DNA of 64,000 nucleotides from Oligoflexia bacterium (GTDB lineage Bacteria; Bdellovibrionota; Bdellovibrionia; Bdellovibrionales; Bdellovibrionaceae), in contig BOLD01000008.1 of NCBI GenBank assembly GCA_016861345.1, positions 62,001 to 126,000 on the forward strand, given 5' to 3'. The translations under genes and the position numbers were made by a program. Shown here one piece after another: positions 17,617 through 25,930 of this stretch. Position 1 is the first letter of the stretch. Each line of letters opens with the position of its first letter. The notes beneath the pieces were generated by a model. The model was not told the DNA's origin. It did no database searches and was given only the letters and a program-made list of their open reading frames with translations.

Positions 17617-19023
17617 ATGACCCAGGCATCAAGAGCTGCAAAAATTTTAATTGTTGATGATGAGCTTCCGATTCGTGAGGTTCTCTCAGCCAGTCTGAAA
17701 GACGAGGGCCATCAGGTGCAAACAGCTCATGATGCGGACACAGGGCTTAAAGCCATGCGCGAGTTCAGTCCTGATATCGTCTTTTTGGATATTTGGATGC
17801 CCGGCAGCCTTGACGGAATCGAAGTTTTAACAACAGCCAGAAAGCAATTTCCAAATCTTGAATTTGTGATGATATCAGGTCATGGAACAATTGAAACAGC
17901 AGTAAAGGCCACAAAGCTTGGAGCTTGGGACTTTATCGAAAAGCCTCTTTCGATGGATAAGATTTCCATCGTGATTTCAAATATCATCAGTTACCAACAC
18001 GAGAGAGAAGAGAAAGAAGCTCTCTTAAACAAGCTTCGCAGAAACATCGCTCTACTTGGCGAGGCCCCAAAGATGGTTGCCTTAAAGCAAATGATTGCCC
18101 GAGTGGCTCCGACTCAGTCCTGGGTGCTTCTAAACGGAGAAAATGGATCAGGAAAAGAGCTCGTCGGTCAGAATATTCATTACATGAGCACAAGAGCCAG
18201 CCGACCATTCGTGGAAATCACTTGTTCAAATCTTGCTGATGATTTGATGGAGCTTGATCTTTTTGGTTATGAGCGGGGAGCTTTTCCGGGTGCTGAGAAA
18301 ACTCAGAAGGGAAAAGTTGAATTGGCTCAAGGTGGGACCTTGTATTTGGATGATATTGCTGACTTATCTCTTAAATCTCAGGAAAAATTTCTCAAGATCC
18401 TACAGGAAAGAAAGTTTCAGCGTGTCGGTGGGTCTCAGTACATCGACATTGATATTCGTGTGATCGCGGCAACAAAAAAAGACCTTCAAAAAGAAGTGGC
18501 CGAGGGGCGTTTCCGTGAAGATCTTTACCACCGAATCAATGTGCAGACCTTTCATGTTCCTTCGCTGAGAGAGCATGCCGAAGATATTCCGGCGTTGGTT
18601 TCTCACTTTTCAGATCAGGTGGCCAAAGACGGTGGATTTTTGAAAAAAGAATTCTCAGCATCAGCTTTGCAAATGATGACTGAGCACTCTTGGCCCGGAA
18701 ACGTCAGGGAGCTTAAAAACTTTATTGAGCGAGTTTACATTTTGACTCCGGGTGAATTCATTGACGTTCATGACGTCAGATTTGCTGGGCTCATGGGCGG
18801 AGATCTCTCAGCTCCATTATCTGAGACAGGGGCAGGGGCGTCGGATCTTTCCACTTTCCGCGATGCTCGGGCTCAATTTGAAAAAGAGTACCTGATTAAA
18901 AAAATTCAAGAAAACGGTGGGAATATATCTCGCACAGCCGAGGTCATCGGGCTTGAGCGAAGCTATTTACACAGAAAAATTAAAGCTTACGGCATTGAAG
19001 TTCAAAAGGGAGAAGAACAATGA
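17617..19023 (+). CDS. NtrX-like response regulator with AAA+ domain
   Basis: A three-domain regulator: receiver (phospho-Asp about 58, in F-L-D-I-W-M-P-G-S), AAA+ ATPase (Walker A G-E-N-G-S-G-K-E at 174-181), and a Fis-type helix-turn-helix (last 45 residues, I-S-R-T-A-E-V-I-G-L). The ATG at 17617 with AAGGAA before it starts the receiver properly; an upstream ATG at 17575 would add 14 residues. Two features are odd: the sigma-54-contacting GAFTGA loop reads G-A-F-P-G-A (221-226), and Walker B is L-D-D-I (D245-D246) rather than L-D-E-[IV]. Ability to activate sigma-54 promoters is therefore uncertain. It is 97 bases after the kinase and overlaps proS by 4. Confidence 0.9.
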   Translation: MTQASRAAKILIVDDELPIREVLSASLKDEGHQVQTAHDADTGLKAMREFSPDIVFLDIWMPGSLDGIEVLTTARKQFPNLEFVMISGHGTIETAVKATKLGAWDFIEKPLSMDKISIVISNIISYQHEREEKEALLNKLRRNIALLGEAPKMVALKQMIARVAPTQSWVLLNGENGSGKELVGQNIHYMSTRASRPFVEITCSNLADDLMELDLFGYERGAFPGAEKTQKGKVELAQGGTLYLDDIADLSLKSQEKFLKILQERKFQRVGGSQYIDIDIRVIAATKKDLQKEVAEGRFREDLYHRINVQTFHVPSLREHAEDIPALVSHFSDQVAKDGGFLKKEFSASALQMMTEHSWPGNVRELKNFIERVYILTPGEFIDVHDVRFAGLMGGDLSAPLSETGAGASDLSTFRDARAQFEKEYLIKKIQENGGNISRTAEVIGLERSYLHRKIKAYGIEVQKGEEQ

Positions 19024-20753
19024 AGTGGACACAAAATCATATTTTCACATTAAAAGAAGCTCCATCTGATGCCGAAATCCCAAGTCACAAACTGCTTGTT
19101 CGTGGCGGTTTTATTAAAAAACTTGCTCCTGGAATTCACACTTATTCGAATATGGCCTTAAGAGCGATTCGAAAATTTGAGACCATCATCCGAGAAGAGT
19201 TAGATAAGCGTGGTTGCACCGAGGTTCTCATGCCCATGGTTCAGCCCCGGGATCTTTGGGAAGAAACTTCAAGATGGAAAGAAATGGGCGATGGCCTTTT
19301 GAAATTTCAAAACAGAAATCAACACTGGTTTTGCTTGGGTGCCACACATGAAGAGGCTGTCACCGATTATGTTCGCCATGATCTGAAATCATACAGAGAT
19401 TTCCCTAAAAATATTTATCAAATTCAGACGAAGTACCGAGATGAAATCCGTCCGCGATTTGGCTTAATGCGGGGACGTGAGTTCTCGATGAAAGATGCTT
19501 ACAGCTTTGACCTGGATCGCGACGGCGCACTGAAGGCCTATGACTCCATGTACAAGGCTTATCAAGCGATCTTTGATCGACTGGGTTTGAAATACCGTAT
19601 CGTTCAAGCTGACGCTGGAAACATCGGTGGAAGCCAAACGCATGAGTTCCAACTGTTAGCTGAAGCGGGTGAAGATGCTCTTTTAGTCTGTGATTCTTGC
19701 GAGTTTGCAGCCAATGTCGAGGTCAGTCCTGCTATCGATGCCATCCAACATGTGAGCAAAGACACAAGTGAAAAAGCACTGGAAAAATTCGCAACTCCTG
19801 GACATAAAACAATCGCAGATCTTTCCAAGTTCACAAGCATGCCTGAAAAAGAATTGGTGAAGACTTTATTCTTCTCTCAAAACGAAGGTCTTGATCCCAA
19901 AGATAAAGATCTTAAGCCTTTTGCGGTTCTTCTTCGGGGTTCAGACGAAGTCAATCCGATCAAGCTGAAAAACTTGCTCGGAATGACCAATCCTCCACTG
20001 ATGTTGACAGATGAAGAAGTGAAAATGGTGACAGGAGCAATGCCAGGGTCTTGTGGTCCTGTGGGTCTTCAAATTCCAATCTACATGGACAACGGAGTTC
20101 AGGGATTAAAAAATTACATCGTTGGTGCGAACGAGGATGGATATCATGTGAAAAATGTGAACCACGGCCGCGACTACAAGGTCACAAAAGTGGCTGATCT
20201 TCGAATGGCGCGAGCGGGTGATCTTTGTCCTTTGTGCAAGGGAAAGCTCAGCACATACCGAGGAATCGAAGTGGGCCATGTTTTCTACCTAGGAACAAAA
20301 TACTCTCAAAAAATGAATGCCACTTATTTGGATCAGCAAGGTAAAGCAAAGCCGATCGAGATGGGTTGCTACGGAATCGGAGTGACTCGAACGGTTCAAG
20401 CCTGCATTGAGCAAAGCCACGATCAAGACGGTATCATTTGGCCAAAGGCCATTGCCCCTTACCATGTTCACATCTGCGCTCTGGATGTGAAAGATGAAAA
20501 AGTGATGGGACTTACAAATTCTCTTGAGAAAGAATTAGGCTCAATGGGAATTGATGTTCTTGTGGATGATCGAGATGAGCGCCCTGGGGTAAAGTTTAAA
20601 GATGCTGACCTTTTGGGAATGCCACTTCGATTGGTGATTGGTAAGCGTGGTCTTGATAATAACGAAGTGGAATTGGTGGATCGAAAAACCAAGGCTGTGA
20701 AAAAGATTAATCCATCTCAAATCATTGCTGAGATTAAGCAGGGATTGGCGTGA
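19020..20753 (+). CDS. proS: Prolyl-tRNA synthetase
   Basis: Charges tRNA-Pro with proline in the cytoplasm. The 577-residue length and layout fit the bacterial-type enzyme: class II motif 2 (R-D-E-I-R-P-R-F-G-L-M-R) near residue 140, an editing-type insertion domain (about 225-385), motif 3 (G-C-Y-G-I-G-V-T-R) near 450, and a C-terminal anticodon-binding domain. The ATG overlaps the regulator's stop as ATGA, indicating translational coupling, and the stop overlaps the GTG start of the next gene. Confidence 0.97.
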   Translation: MKWTQNHIFTLKEAPSDAEIPSHKLLVRGGFIKKLAPGIHTYSNMALRAIRKFETIIREELDKRGCTEVLMPMVQPRDLWEETSRWKEMGDGLLKFQNRNQHWFCLGATHEEAVTDYVRHDLKSYRDFPKNIYQIQTKYRDEIRPRFGLMRGREFSMKDAYSFDLDRDGALKAYDSMYKAYQAIFDRLGLKYRIVQADAGNIGGSQTHEFQLLAEAGEDALLVCDSCEFAANVEVSPAIDAIQHVSKDTSEKALEKFATPGHKTIADLSKFTSMPEKELVKTLFFSQNEGLDPKDKDLKPFAVLLRGSDEVNPIKLKNLLGMTNPPLMLTDEEVKMVTGAMPGSCGPVGLQIPIYMDNGVQGLKNYIVGANEDGYHVKNVNHGRDYKVTKVADLRMARAGDLCPLCKGKLSTYRGIEVGHVFYLGTKYSQKMNATYLDQQGKAKPIEMGCYGIGVTRTVQACIEQSHDQDGIIWPKAIAPYHVHICALDVKDEKVMGLTNSLEKELGSMGIDVLVDDRDERPGVKFKDADLLGMPLRLVIGKRGLDNNEVELVDRKTKAVKKINPSQIIAEIKQGLA

Positions 20754-21049
20754 GCCAATTCACTCGCTTTGCAATTATACTAGACCAAATCGAGGGCGCA
20801 GTTGTTTCCCAAGAGGACATCAAGGGGCATATTGCTTATCTTCGCCGCCTTGAAAAAGAGGGGATTTTGGTCATGGCAGGTCCCTTTACCAACTATAAGG
20901 GCGGCATGGTGGTGATCAATGTTCCCACTCTTGAAGATGCTCAAAAAATCGCCGCTACAGATCCTTTTGTCGCAAATAAAGTTCGCCGCTGTGAAATTCG
21001 TCAGTGGGAACTTTCCTGTGAAGAAAATAATCACCTGGGGAGAGGGTGA
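20750..21049 (+). CDS. YciI-like protein
   Basis: A 99-residue protein of the YciI (ferredoxin-like, dimeric alpha-beta barrel) family. The family pattern is clear: H-I-A-Y-L-R-R-L-E-K-E-G, A-G-P-F, G-G-M-V-V-I, and D-P-F-V near residue 75. Members include small hydrolases or dehalogenases, but the role is usually unknown. The GTG start overlaps the proS stop (GTGA), so expression is coupled. A terminator hairpin follows about 100 bases later. Confidence 0.85.
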   Translation: MSQFTRFAIILDQIEGAVVSQEDIKGHIAYLRRLEKEGILVMAGPFTNYKGGMVVINVPTLEDAQKIAATDPFVANKVRRCEIRQWELSCEENNHLGRG

Positions 21050-21151
21050 TTAGGAGATTAAAAAATCTGACCACAACCACTGTCATTGTGGCAGTGAATG
21101 TCCGAACTGTCCGTGAATTTTATCAATCATTGAGATGAGTCTAGAAGTTGC

Positions 21152-21190
21152 AAAAGCAAGCCCCCGCAGACTTCGCTTGGGCTTGCTTTT
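21152..21190 (+). terminator. Rho-independent terminator
   Basis: A perfect 12-base stem AAAAGCAAGCCC / GGGCTTGCTTTT with a 15-base loop ends the ntrYX-proS-yciI unit. The A-run and T-run make it usable in both directions. Confidence 0.85.
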
Positions 21191-21224
21191 GAGGTCGCAT
21201 CCGAACCACGTATTGGAGGTTCGT

Positions 21225-21344
21225 ATGGCGGACATAAAAACCGTAATTATGTCTCGGCGAAAAAAGAAGAAAACTGAAGAAATTTTGGGTCTAGCTCTGC
21301 TAGTACTTGAAATTCTTCGGAATATTCTCGAACTTTTAAGCTAG
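21225..21344 (+). CDS. Possible 39-residue small protein
   Basis: An ATG at 21225 has TTGGAGG (21212-21218) at ideal spacing. The product has a basic patch R-R-K-K-K-K at residues 11-16 followed by a strongly hydrophobic, Leu/Ile-rich helix (about 18-38) with Glu residues spaced as in an amphipathic helix. It could be a small membrane-associated peptide. It lies just after a terminator, so it would need its own promoter. Evidence is limited to the ribosome site and composition. Confidence 0.45.
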   Translation: MADIKTVIMSRRKKKKTEEILGLALLVLEILRNILELLS

Positions 21345-21426
21345 GTATTCCTAAGGGTGCTCCAACATGTACGGTCCTTGGGATAGGACTCTAAATCCTT
21401 CGAGTGTGATATTCATGGATAGCGGC

Positions 21427-21711
21427 CTAAGCGAAGTCTGCCTTTATTGCCTTCTCAACTTCAGCAAACAATAGGTCCACATCAGATTCTTTGAGCTCGT
21501 GAAACCATTTGTTTTGGGGATAGAGAACAGCATTGATGCCACGCTCGCAGGGGCCAAGACAGCCTGATTTATTGATGCGAACATCTTTTGCCCAAGGCAT
21601 TTTTGAACACTTCTCTTTAAGTGCAGCATGAAGTTTCTCAGCATTTTTGTGACCGCATTTGGCTGGATTTTCTGGCGCGTTCGTGCAGATGAATAAATGG
21701 GCTTTGTACAA
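21427..21711 (-). CDS. Thioredoxin-like [2Fe-2S] ferredoxin
   Basis: A 94-residue protein with four cysteines placed as in thioredoxin-fold 2Fe-2S ferredoxins (Cys9, Cys19, Cys51, Cys55; C-x9-C and C-L-G-P-C). These small soluble proteins carry one electron; the physiological partner is unknown. It stands alone and is divergent from the secreted-protein gene at 21893. Confidence 0.88.
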   Translation of the reverse strand: MYKAHLFICTNAPENPAKCGHKNAEKLHAALKEKCSKMPWAKDVRINKSGCLGPCERGINAVLYPQNKWFHELKESDVDLLFAEVEKAIKADFA

Positions 21712-21892
21712 TTGATCTCCTTAGAAAAAGCTCCTTGGCCACTATGTAAAATTCTCTCTATAATAAAATCTTAGAGCTGGTATCAGGCAGAGACAAGTGG
21801 GGAGCAAGCAGGTGACAGTTTCCTCGACTTTGTGTTCTTTGAACTAACCCCAAGCTGCCGGCCCAAGGTCTTAAGAGAAAATGGGGGCAATT

Positions 21893-22183
21893 ATGAAACA
21901 GGCTCAATTGATTATTGGTTTAATAGTTCTTCTTCAATCAACAGTTGTATTTGGGAAAATTGATAACTTTGCAGAGGTCATTTCTCAAGCCAACGCAGAG
22001 CGAATTGAAGCTGTTAAAAATTATCGAAAGTTCATGGCCAATCAAGATCTTTCAGCCGAACCTCCAACACCTTCGATGTCCCGTGAATCAATTGCTGTTA
22101 TTTCCACTCAAGAGATCAGTCACGAGACGGGAGATCCTGTGCAAGTCACTTTGTATCAACTGCCCGAGTCAGGGCTTCAGTAA
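21893..22183 (+). CDS. Small secreted protein of unknown function
   Basis: The ATG at 21893 is preceded by GGGGG and begins a signal peptide (M-K-Q-A-Q-L ... V-V-F-G); an ATG at 21881 is less likely. The product is 96 residues; the mature part is helical at first (N-A-E-R-I-E-A-V-K-N-Y-R-K), then Pro/Ser-rich, ending in a strand. No family recognised. Confidence 0.65.
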   Translation: MKQAQLIIGLIVLLQSTVVFGKIDNFAEVISQANAERIEAVKNYRKFMANQDLSAEPPTPSMSRESIAVISTQEISHETGDPVQVTLYQLPESGLQ

Positions 22184-22264
22184 TGTCGTCTTCAGTTTAT
22201 TTAAGGTAGATCTTCGCAATTTCATCACTTGCACCTGAGCAATGGACATGCTCATACTAGTTGA

Positions 22265-24703
22265 ATGGATGTCACTTCACGACAAGAGGGTCTATCTCAA
22301 ATCGAAGCTAAAAAAAGGCTTCAGCAGTACGGGTATAATGAAATCGTCGAGAATCCCATTGCTGAGTTTTTTGAAAATGCTTTTCGTATTTTGAAAGACC
22401 CTCAGGGGCTCATGCTTTTAGCCCTCAGTTTCGTGTATTGGCTTGCGGGCAATCATCAGGACTCACTCATTTTACTCACAGCCTACATCCCTGTTGCTGG
22501 AGTAGATGTCCTCTTGGAGCTGCGCTCAAGAAAGGCATTGAGAAGCCTTCAAAAATCAATTCAAAAAAACTGTCTTGTTATCCGTGATGGAAAAACTCAG
22601 AAAATTCCGACCCGAGATCTTGTTCCAGGTGATTTATTCATTCTTGAAGAGGGACAGACTTTGCCAGCTGATGGTCAGCTGTTAGAATCGGAACATCTTT
22701 CGATGGATGAATCCTCTATTACGGGAGAATCTCTTCCCATTGAAAAAAAAGTCTCTGATTCTGTTCTTTCGGGGGCTCGAGTTTTAACAGGGCGGGGAAT
22801 TGTCCAGATTGAAAAGACTGGATTTGCTTCTGAGATTGGCGCCATTGCTCAAGTTCTTAAATCTTTTGAGGGAGAGACAAGTCCCCTTCACCGATTCATT
22901 CAAAAGGTTGTGAAAATAGCCTTTTTAGGAGCTCTCGCTGTTGGAGTCTTTGTTTTCTTGATGGGATATTTTCAGGGCCAAAATTTCTCAGACAATCTGA
23001 TTTCAACACTGACCTTAACTATGGCTGCGATTCCTGAGGAATTTCCGATTGTTTTTACCCTTTATTTAAGTTTAGCGGCTTACCGATTATCAAAAAAAGG
23101 AATTTTGGTGAAGAACCTGACCTGTGTCGAAGGCTTGGGACAGGTCGATGTGATCTGCACAGACAAGACGGGGACTTTGACTGAGGGTCAATTTCAGCTT
23201 GAAAAATTCATTTCATTAAAAGGAGTAGAATTAAATCCAACGGAAGAGATTTTGCAACATGCACTCTTTGCCTGCGAGATTAAAGCTGTTGATGCAATGG
23301 AATCCTCGATTTTTCATTGGGTGGAAAAACAGAGGTCTACGAATTTCATCGAGTCCTTGCATGCCTCATGGGACTTGAAAATTGATTATCCCTTCGATGC
23401 ACATTCAAGAACCATGAGTCACATTTGGGAAAATAAAAAGACTCACCATAAAATCATTGCGATGAAGGGCTCCCTTGAAGGAGTCCTCAGTTCTTGTCAG
23501 CTCAGTGAAGACGAGCAGCGAAGAATATTGAAAATGAGCGATGAAGAAGCTTCACAAGGTAAGCGAATCTTGGCCCTAGCTGCAAAAGAGGGTGTTTTTT
23601 CCGAGGACCGTGCGGCAAATGAAAAAGATTTGCAATTTCTGGGGCTACTTAGTTTTTCAGATCCCATTCGTCCAGGGGTTAAAGAGGCCATTCAGTACTG
23701 CATTCGTCAGGGTATTCAGGTAAAAATGCTAACCGGAGATCATCTCTTAACAGCGCACTCCATCGCTGATGGGATTGGGCTTCCCCATGAACCCAATCAA
23801 CTTTTTATCGGTAAAGAAATTGAGACCATGTCGGCAGAGGGTCAACAAAGGGCTTATGAAACCGGTGCTGTATTTGCTCGACTGAAACCGATTCAAAAAC
23901 TTGAGCTTGTCGAGGCCTTAAAGAAAACAAACGCAAAAGTTGCTATGGTGGGCGATGGAGTCAACGATGCCCCGGCTTTAAAGCGCGCTGATGTGGCCAT
24001 CAGTATGGGAGAGCGAGCCACAGACGTTGCTCGTTCAACCGCGGGTTTAGTTCTTTTAAAAAGTGATTTTAATGGGATTGTGCAGGCTGCGATCGAGGGA
24101 CGTCGAGTTCTGGCGGCATTGGGACAAAGTTTTGGGTATTTAATTGCCTTTCATTTGCCTATTGTTTTAATAGCTCTCTATCAGTCGATCTTCACTTCGC
24201 ATCCATTCTTGATCCCAATTCACATTATTTTGCTTGAACTCCTTGTGCACCCAGTGTCTGCCTTTGTGTTTGACGAGACAAGATCTCCACAGATGCACCA
24301 GAGTTCTTCATCTTTGCTGATGACTCGTAAGTCCTTTATTTTCTCAGTTGTGCGCGGGTTGATTCTGACCTTCATTGTGATTTCAATGTACAAATTTTAT
24401 CCTGGGACTTTGCAAGAAAAACAAAGTCACGGACTTCTTCTTTTAATTTTGGGGAACATTGGTCTACTTATTGGTGAAAAAGGAGGGCTTTCTTGGCTTA
24501 TCCGGATCGGACTTCATCAAATCAAAGTTGGTGTGGCATTTGTGGGCATTATCCTTTTGTCACTTTTTCTGGTGTATGTTCCGCCTATCGGCAGTCTTTT
24601 TAAAATTTCACCCCTTCCATTTGTATCTTTAGCCGAAATGATAGTCGTCGGTTTTCTTTTGGGGCTAATCAGTCAGATTCATCATCCGCCTTCTCGAAAA
24701 TAA
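22265..24703 (+). CDS. P-type cation-transporting ATPase
   Basis: An 812-residue P2-like ATPase. It has the cation-ATPase N-terminal region (L-S-x-x-E-A-x-x-R-L-x-x-Y-G-x-N), the actuator T-G-E-S near residue 155, the phosphorylation site D-K-T-G-T-L-T near 300, and the hinge G-D-G-V-N-D-A-P near 560. About ten membrane segments are expected. The ion-binding segment before the phosphorylation site reads P-E-E-F-P rather than the P-E-G-L-P of calcium pumps, and a later membrane segment reads E-L-L-V-H-P. The ion cannot be assigned; divalent cation export is a reasonable guess. No metal-binding N-terminal CxxC domain is present, which argues against a copper pump. Confidence 0.9.
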   Translation: MDVTSRQEGLSQIEAKKRLQQYGYNEIVENPIAEFFENAFRILKDPQGLMLLALSFVYWLAGNHQDSLILLTAYIPVAGVDVLLELRSRKALRSLQKSIQKNCLVIRDGKTQKIPTRDLVPGDLFILEEGQTLPADGQLLESEHLSMDESSITGESLPIEKKVSDSVLSGARVLTGRGIVQIEKTGFASEIGAIAQVLKSFEGETSPLHRFIQKVVKIAFLGALAVGVFVFLMGYFQGQNFSDNLISTLTLTMAAIPEEFPIVFTLYLSLAAYRLSKKGILVKNLTCVEGLGQVDVICTDKTGTLTEGQFQLEKFISLKGVELNPTEEILQHALFACEIKAVDAMESSIFHWVEKQRSTNFIESLHASWDLKIDYPFDAHSRTMSHIWENKKTHHKIIAMKGSLEGVLSSCQLSEDEQRRILKMSDEEASQGKRILALAAKEGVFSEDRAANEKDLQFLGLLSFSDPIRPGVKEAIQYCIRQGIQVKMLTGDHLLTAHSIADGIGLPHEPNQLFIGKEIETMSAEGQQRAYETGAVFARLKPIQKLELVEALKKTNAKVAMVGDGVNDAPALKRADVAISMGERATDVARSTAGLVLLKSDFNGIVQAAIEGRRVLAALGQSFGYLIAFHLPIVLIALYQSIFTSHPFLIPIHIILLELLVHPVSAFVFDETRSPQMHQSSSSLLMTRKSFIFSVVRGLILTFIVISMYKFYPGTLQEKQSHGLLLLILGNIGLLIGEKGGLSWLIRIGLHQIKVGVAFVGIILLSLFLVYVPPIGSLFKISPLPFVSLAEMIVVGFLLGLISQIHHPPSRK

Positions 24704-24757
24704 AGTTGATGGATTAAGATTTGATTTTAATTCTGATTGATACTAAATCTCTCAAGA

Positions 24758-25930
24758 ATGACTGAAAAACAAAATTCATCTTCACAATTTTCGATGATCT
24801 GGGCAGGCGCTTTTCGTCCCTTTTTTCTTTTGGCAGCTTTTTGGGTGATTATTGCGCTAACGCTTTGGGTTCTTTTCTTTACTCAGCTAATGCCGATAGG
24901 AAACCTTTCCAGCACATGGCACGGTCATGAGATGGTTTATGGATATTTCGGAGCCGTGCTTTGTGGATTTCTCCTGACTGCAGCTAAAAATTGGGCTTCA
25001 AAGCCGCCTGTTTCAGGTCTCAGATTGCAAGCACTGGTGGGGTTGTGGATATTCTCTCGGGTTGTTTTCTTTTTTCCACCAGGATTTTTGGATTGGTTGA
25101 AGTTTGTAGATGTTATCACTTATGCAGCCCTTTTTTATTATCTCTCCGGTTATTTGACTTCAAAGGAACAAAAGAAGAATTGGATTTTTCTTTTCTTAGT
25201 CGCCTTATTTGTTCTTTCGGATATTCTTTTCATACTTTCAGCTTATTACCAATTCATTTGGGTTAGTTATCAGACAGCATATTGGGTAGGTCTTCACATT
25301 GCCAATTTGATGATCATCGTGATGAGTGATCGGACAATGCCACTCTTTATTGAGCGAGCATTAAATGGAGAAAAAATTAAAAAGTGGGATGTTGTCGAAA
25401 AAGGCTCTTTATTTTTCCCCATTCTTGTTTTCATTCTTCATTTTTTCAATATCCGCGGTCCGATTTTTTCTTTAATTGCAATTCTTGCTGGGGTATTTAA
25501 CTTTATCCGTCTTTGTGGGTGGAGAATTGAAAGAGGACTTTTTTCTCGGCTACTTTGGATTATCTACGCTGGCTATTTCGCAATGGTTAGTGGGTATGTT
25601 TGGCTGGGGTTGGTGTATTATTTTGATCGGCCAGATTTGTCAGCTGTGCACTTTTTTACAGCAGGCGGGATACTCTTATTGACCTATGCGATTATGAGCA
25701 GAATTGCCTTGGGGCATACGGGTCGCCCCATTCAAATTTCCAACGCGATTTTGTTTGGCTATGTTGCCCTGGCGATAGGAGTGGGTTTGCGCCTCTTGGC
25801 GGTCTTCGTTCCTGTGGGCCCGGCAATTTGGGTCATGTCACTCATCGGAGTCAGTTTGTCGCAGATTCTTTATATAAAAGAATATTTTATGTATCTCATT
25901 TCGCCTCGAGCGGATGGGAAGCCAGGTTAA
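24758..25930 (+). CDS. NnrS family membrane protein
   Basis: A roughly 390-residue integral membrane protein with about 12 hydrophobic segments. The N-terminal pattern F-R-P-F-F-L-L-A-A, W-H-G-H-E-M-x-x-G, G-F-L-L-T-A-x-x-N-W identifies the NnrS family, haem- and copper-containing proteins linked to nitric-oxide stress and denitrification. The His residues of W-H-G-H-E and of L-G-H-T-G-R are likely metal ligands. The ATG at 24758 is chosen; the open frame begins slightly upstream at a TTG. No denitrification genes are nearby. Its end overlaps the stop of the opposite-strand gene by four bases. Confidence 0.9.
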   Translation: MTEKQNSSSQFSMIWAGAFRPFFLLAAFWVIIALTLWVLFFTQLMPIGNLSSTWHGHEMVYGYFGAVLCGFLLTAAKNWASKPPVSGLRLQALVGLWIFSRVVFFFPPGFLDWLKFVDVITYAALFYYLSGYLTSKEQKKNWIFLFLVALFVLSDILFILSAYYQFIWVSYQTAYWVGLHIANLMIIVMSDRTMPLFIERALNGEKIKKWDVVEKGSLFFPILVFILHFFNIRGPIFSLIAILAGVFNFIRLCGWRIERGLFSRLLWIIYAGYFAMVSGYVWLGLVYYFDRPDLSAVHFFTAGGILLLTYAIMSRIALGHTGRPIQISNAILFGYVALAIGVGLRLLAVFVPVGPAIWVMSLIGVSLSQILYIKEYFMYLISPRADGKPG

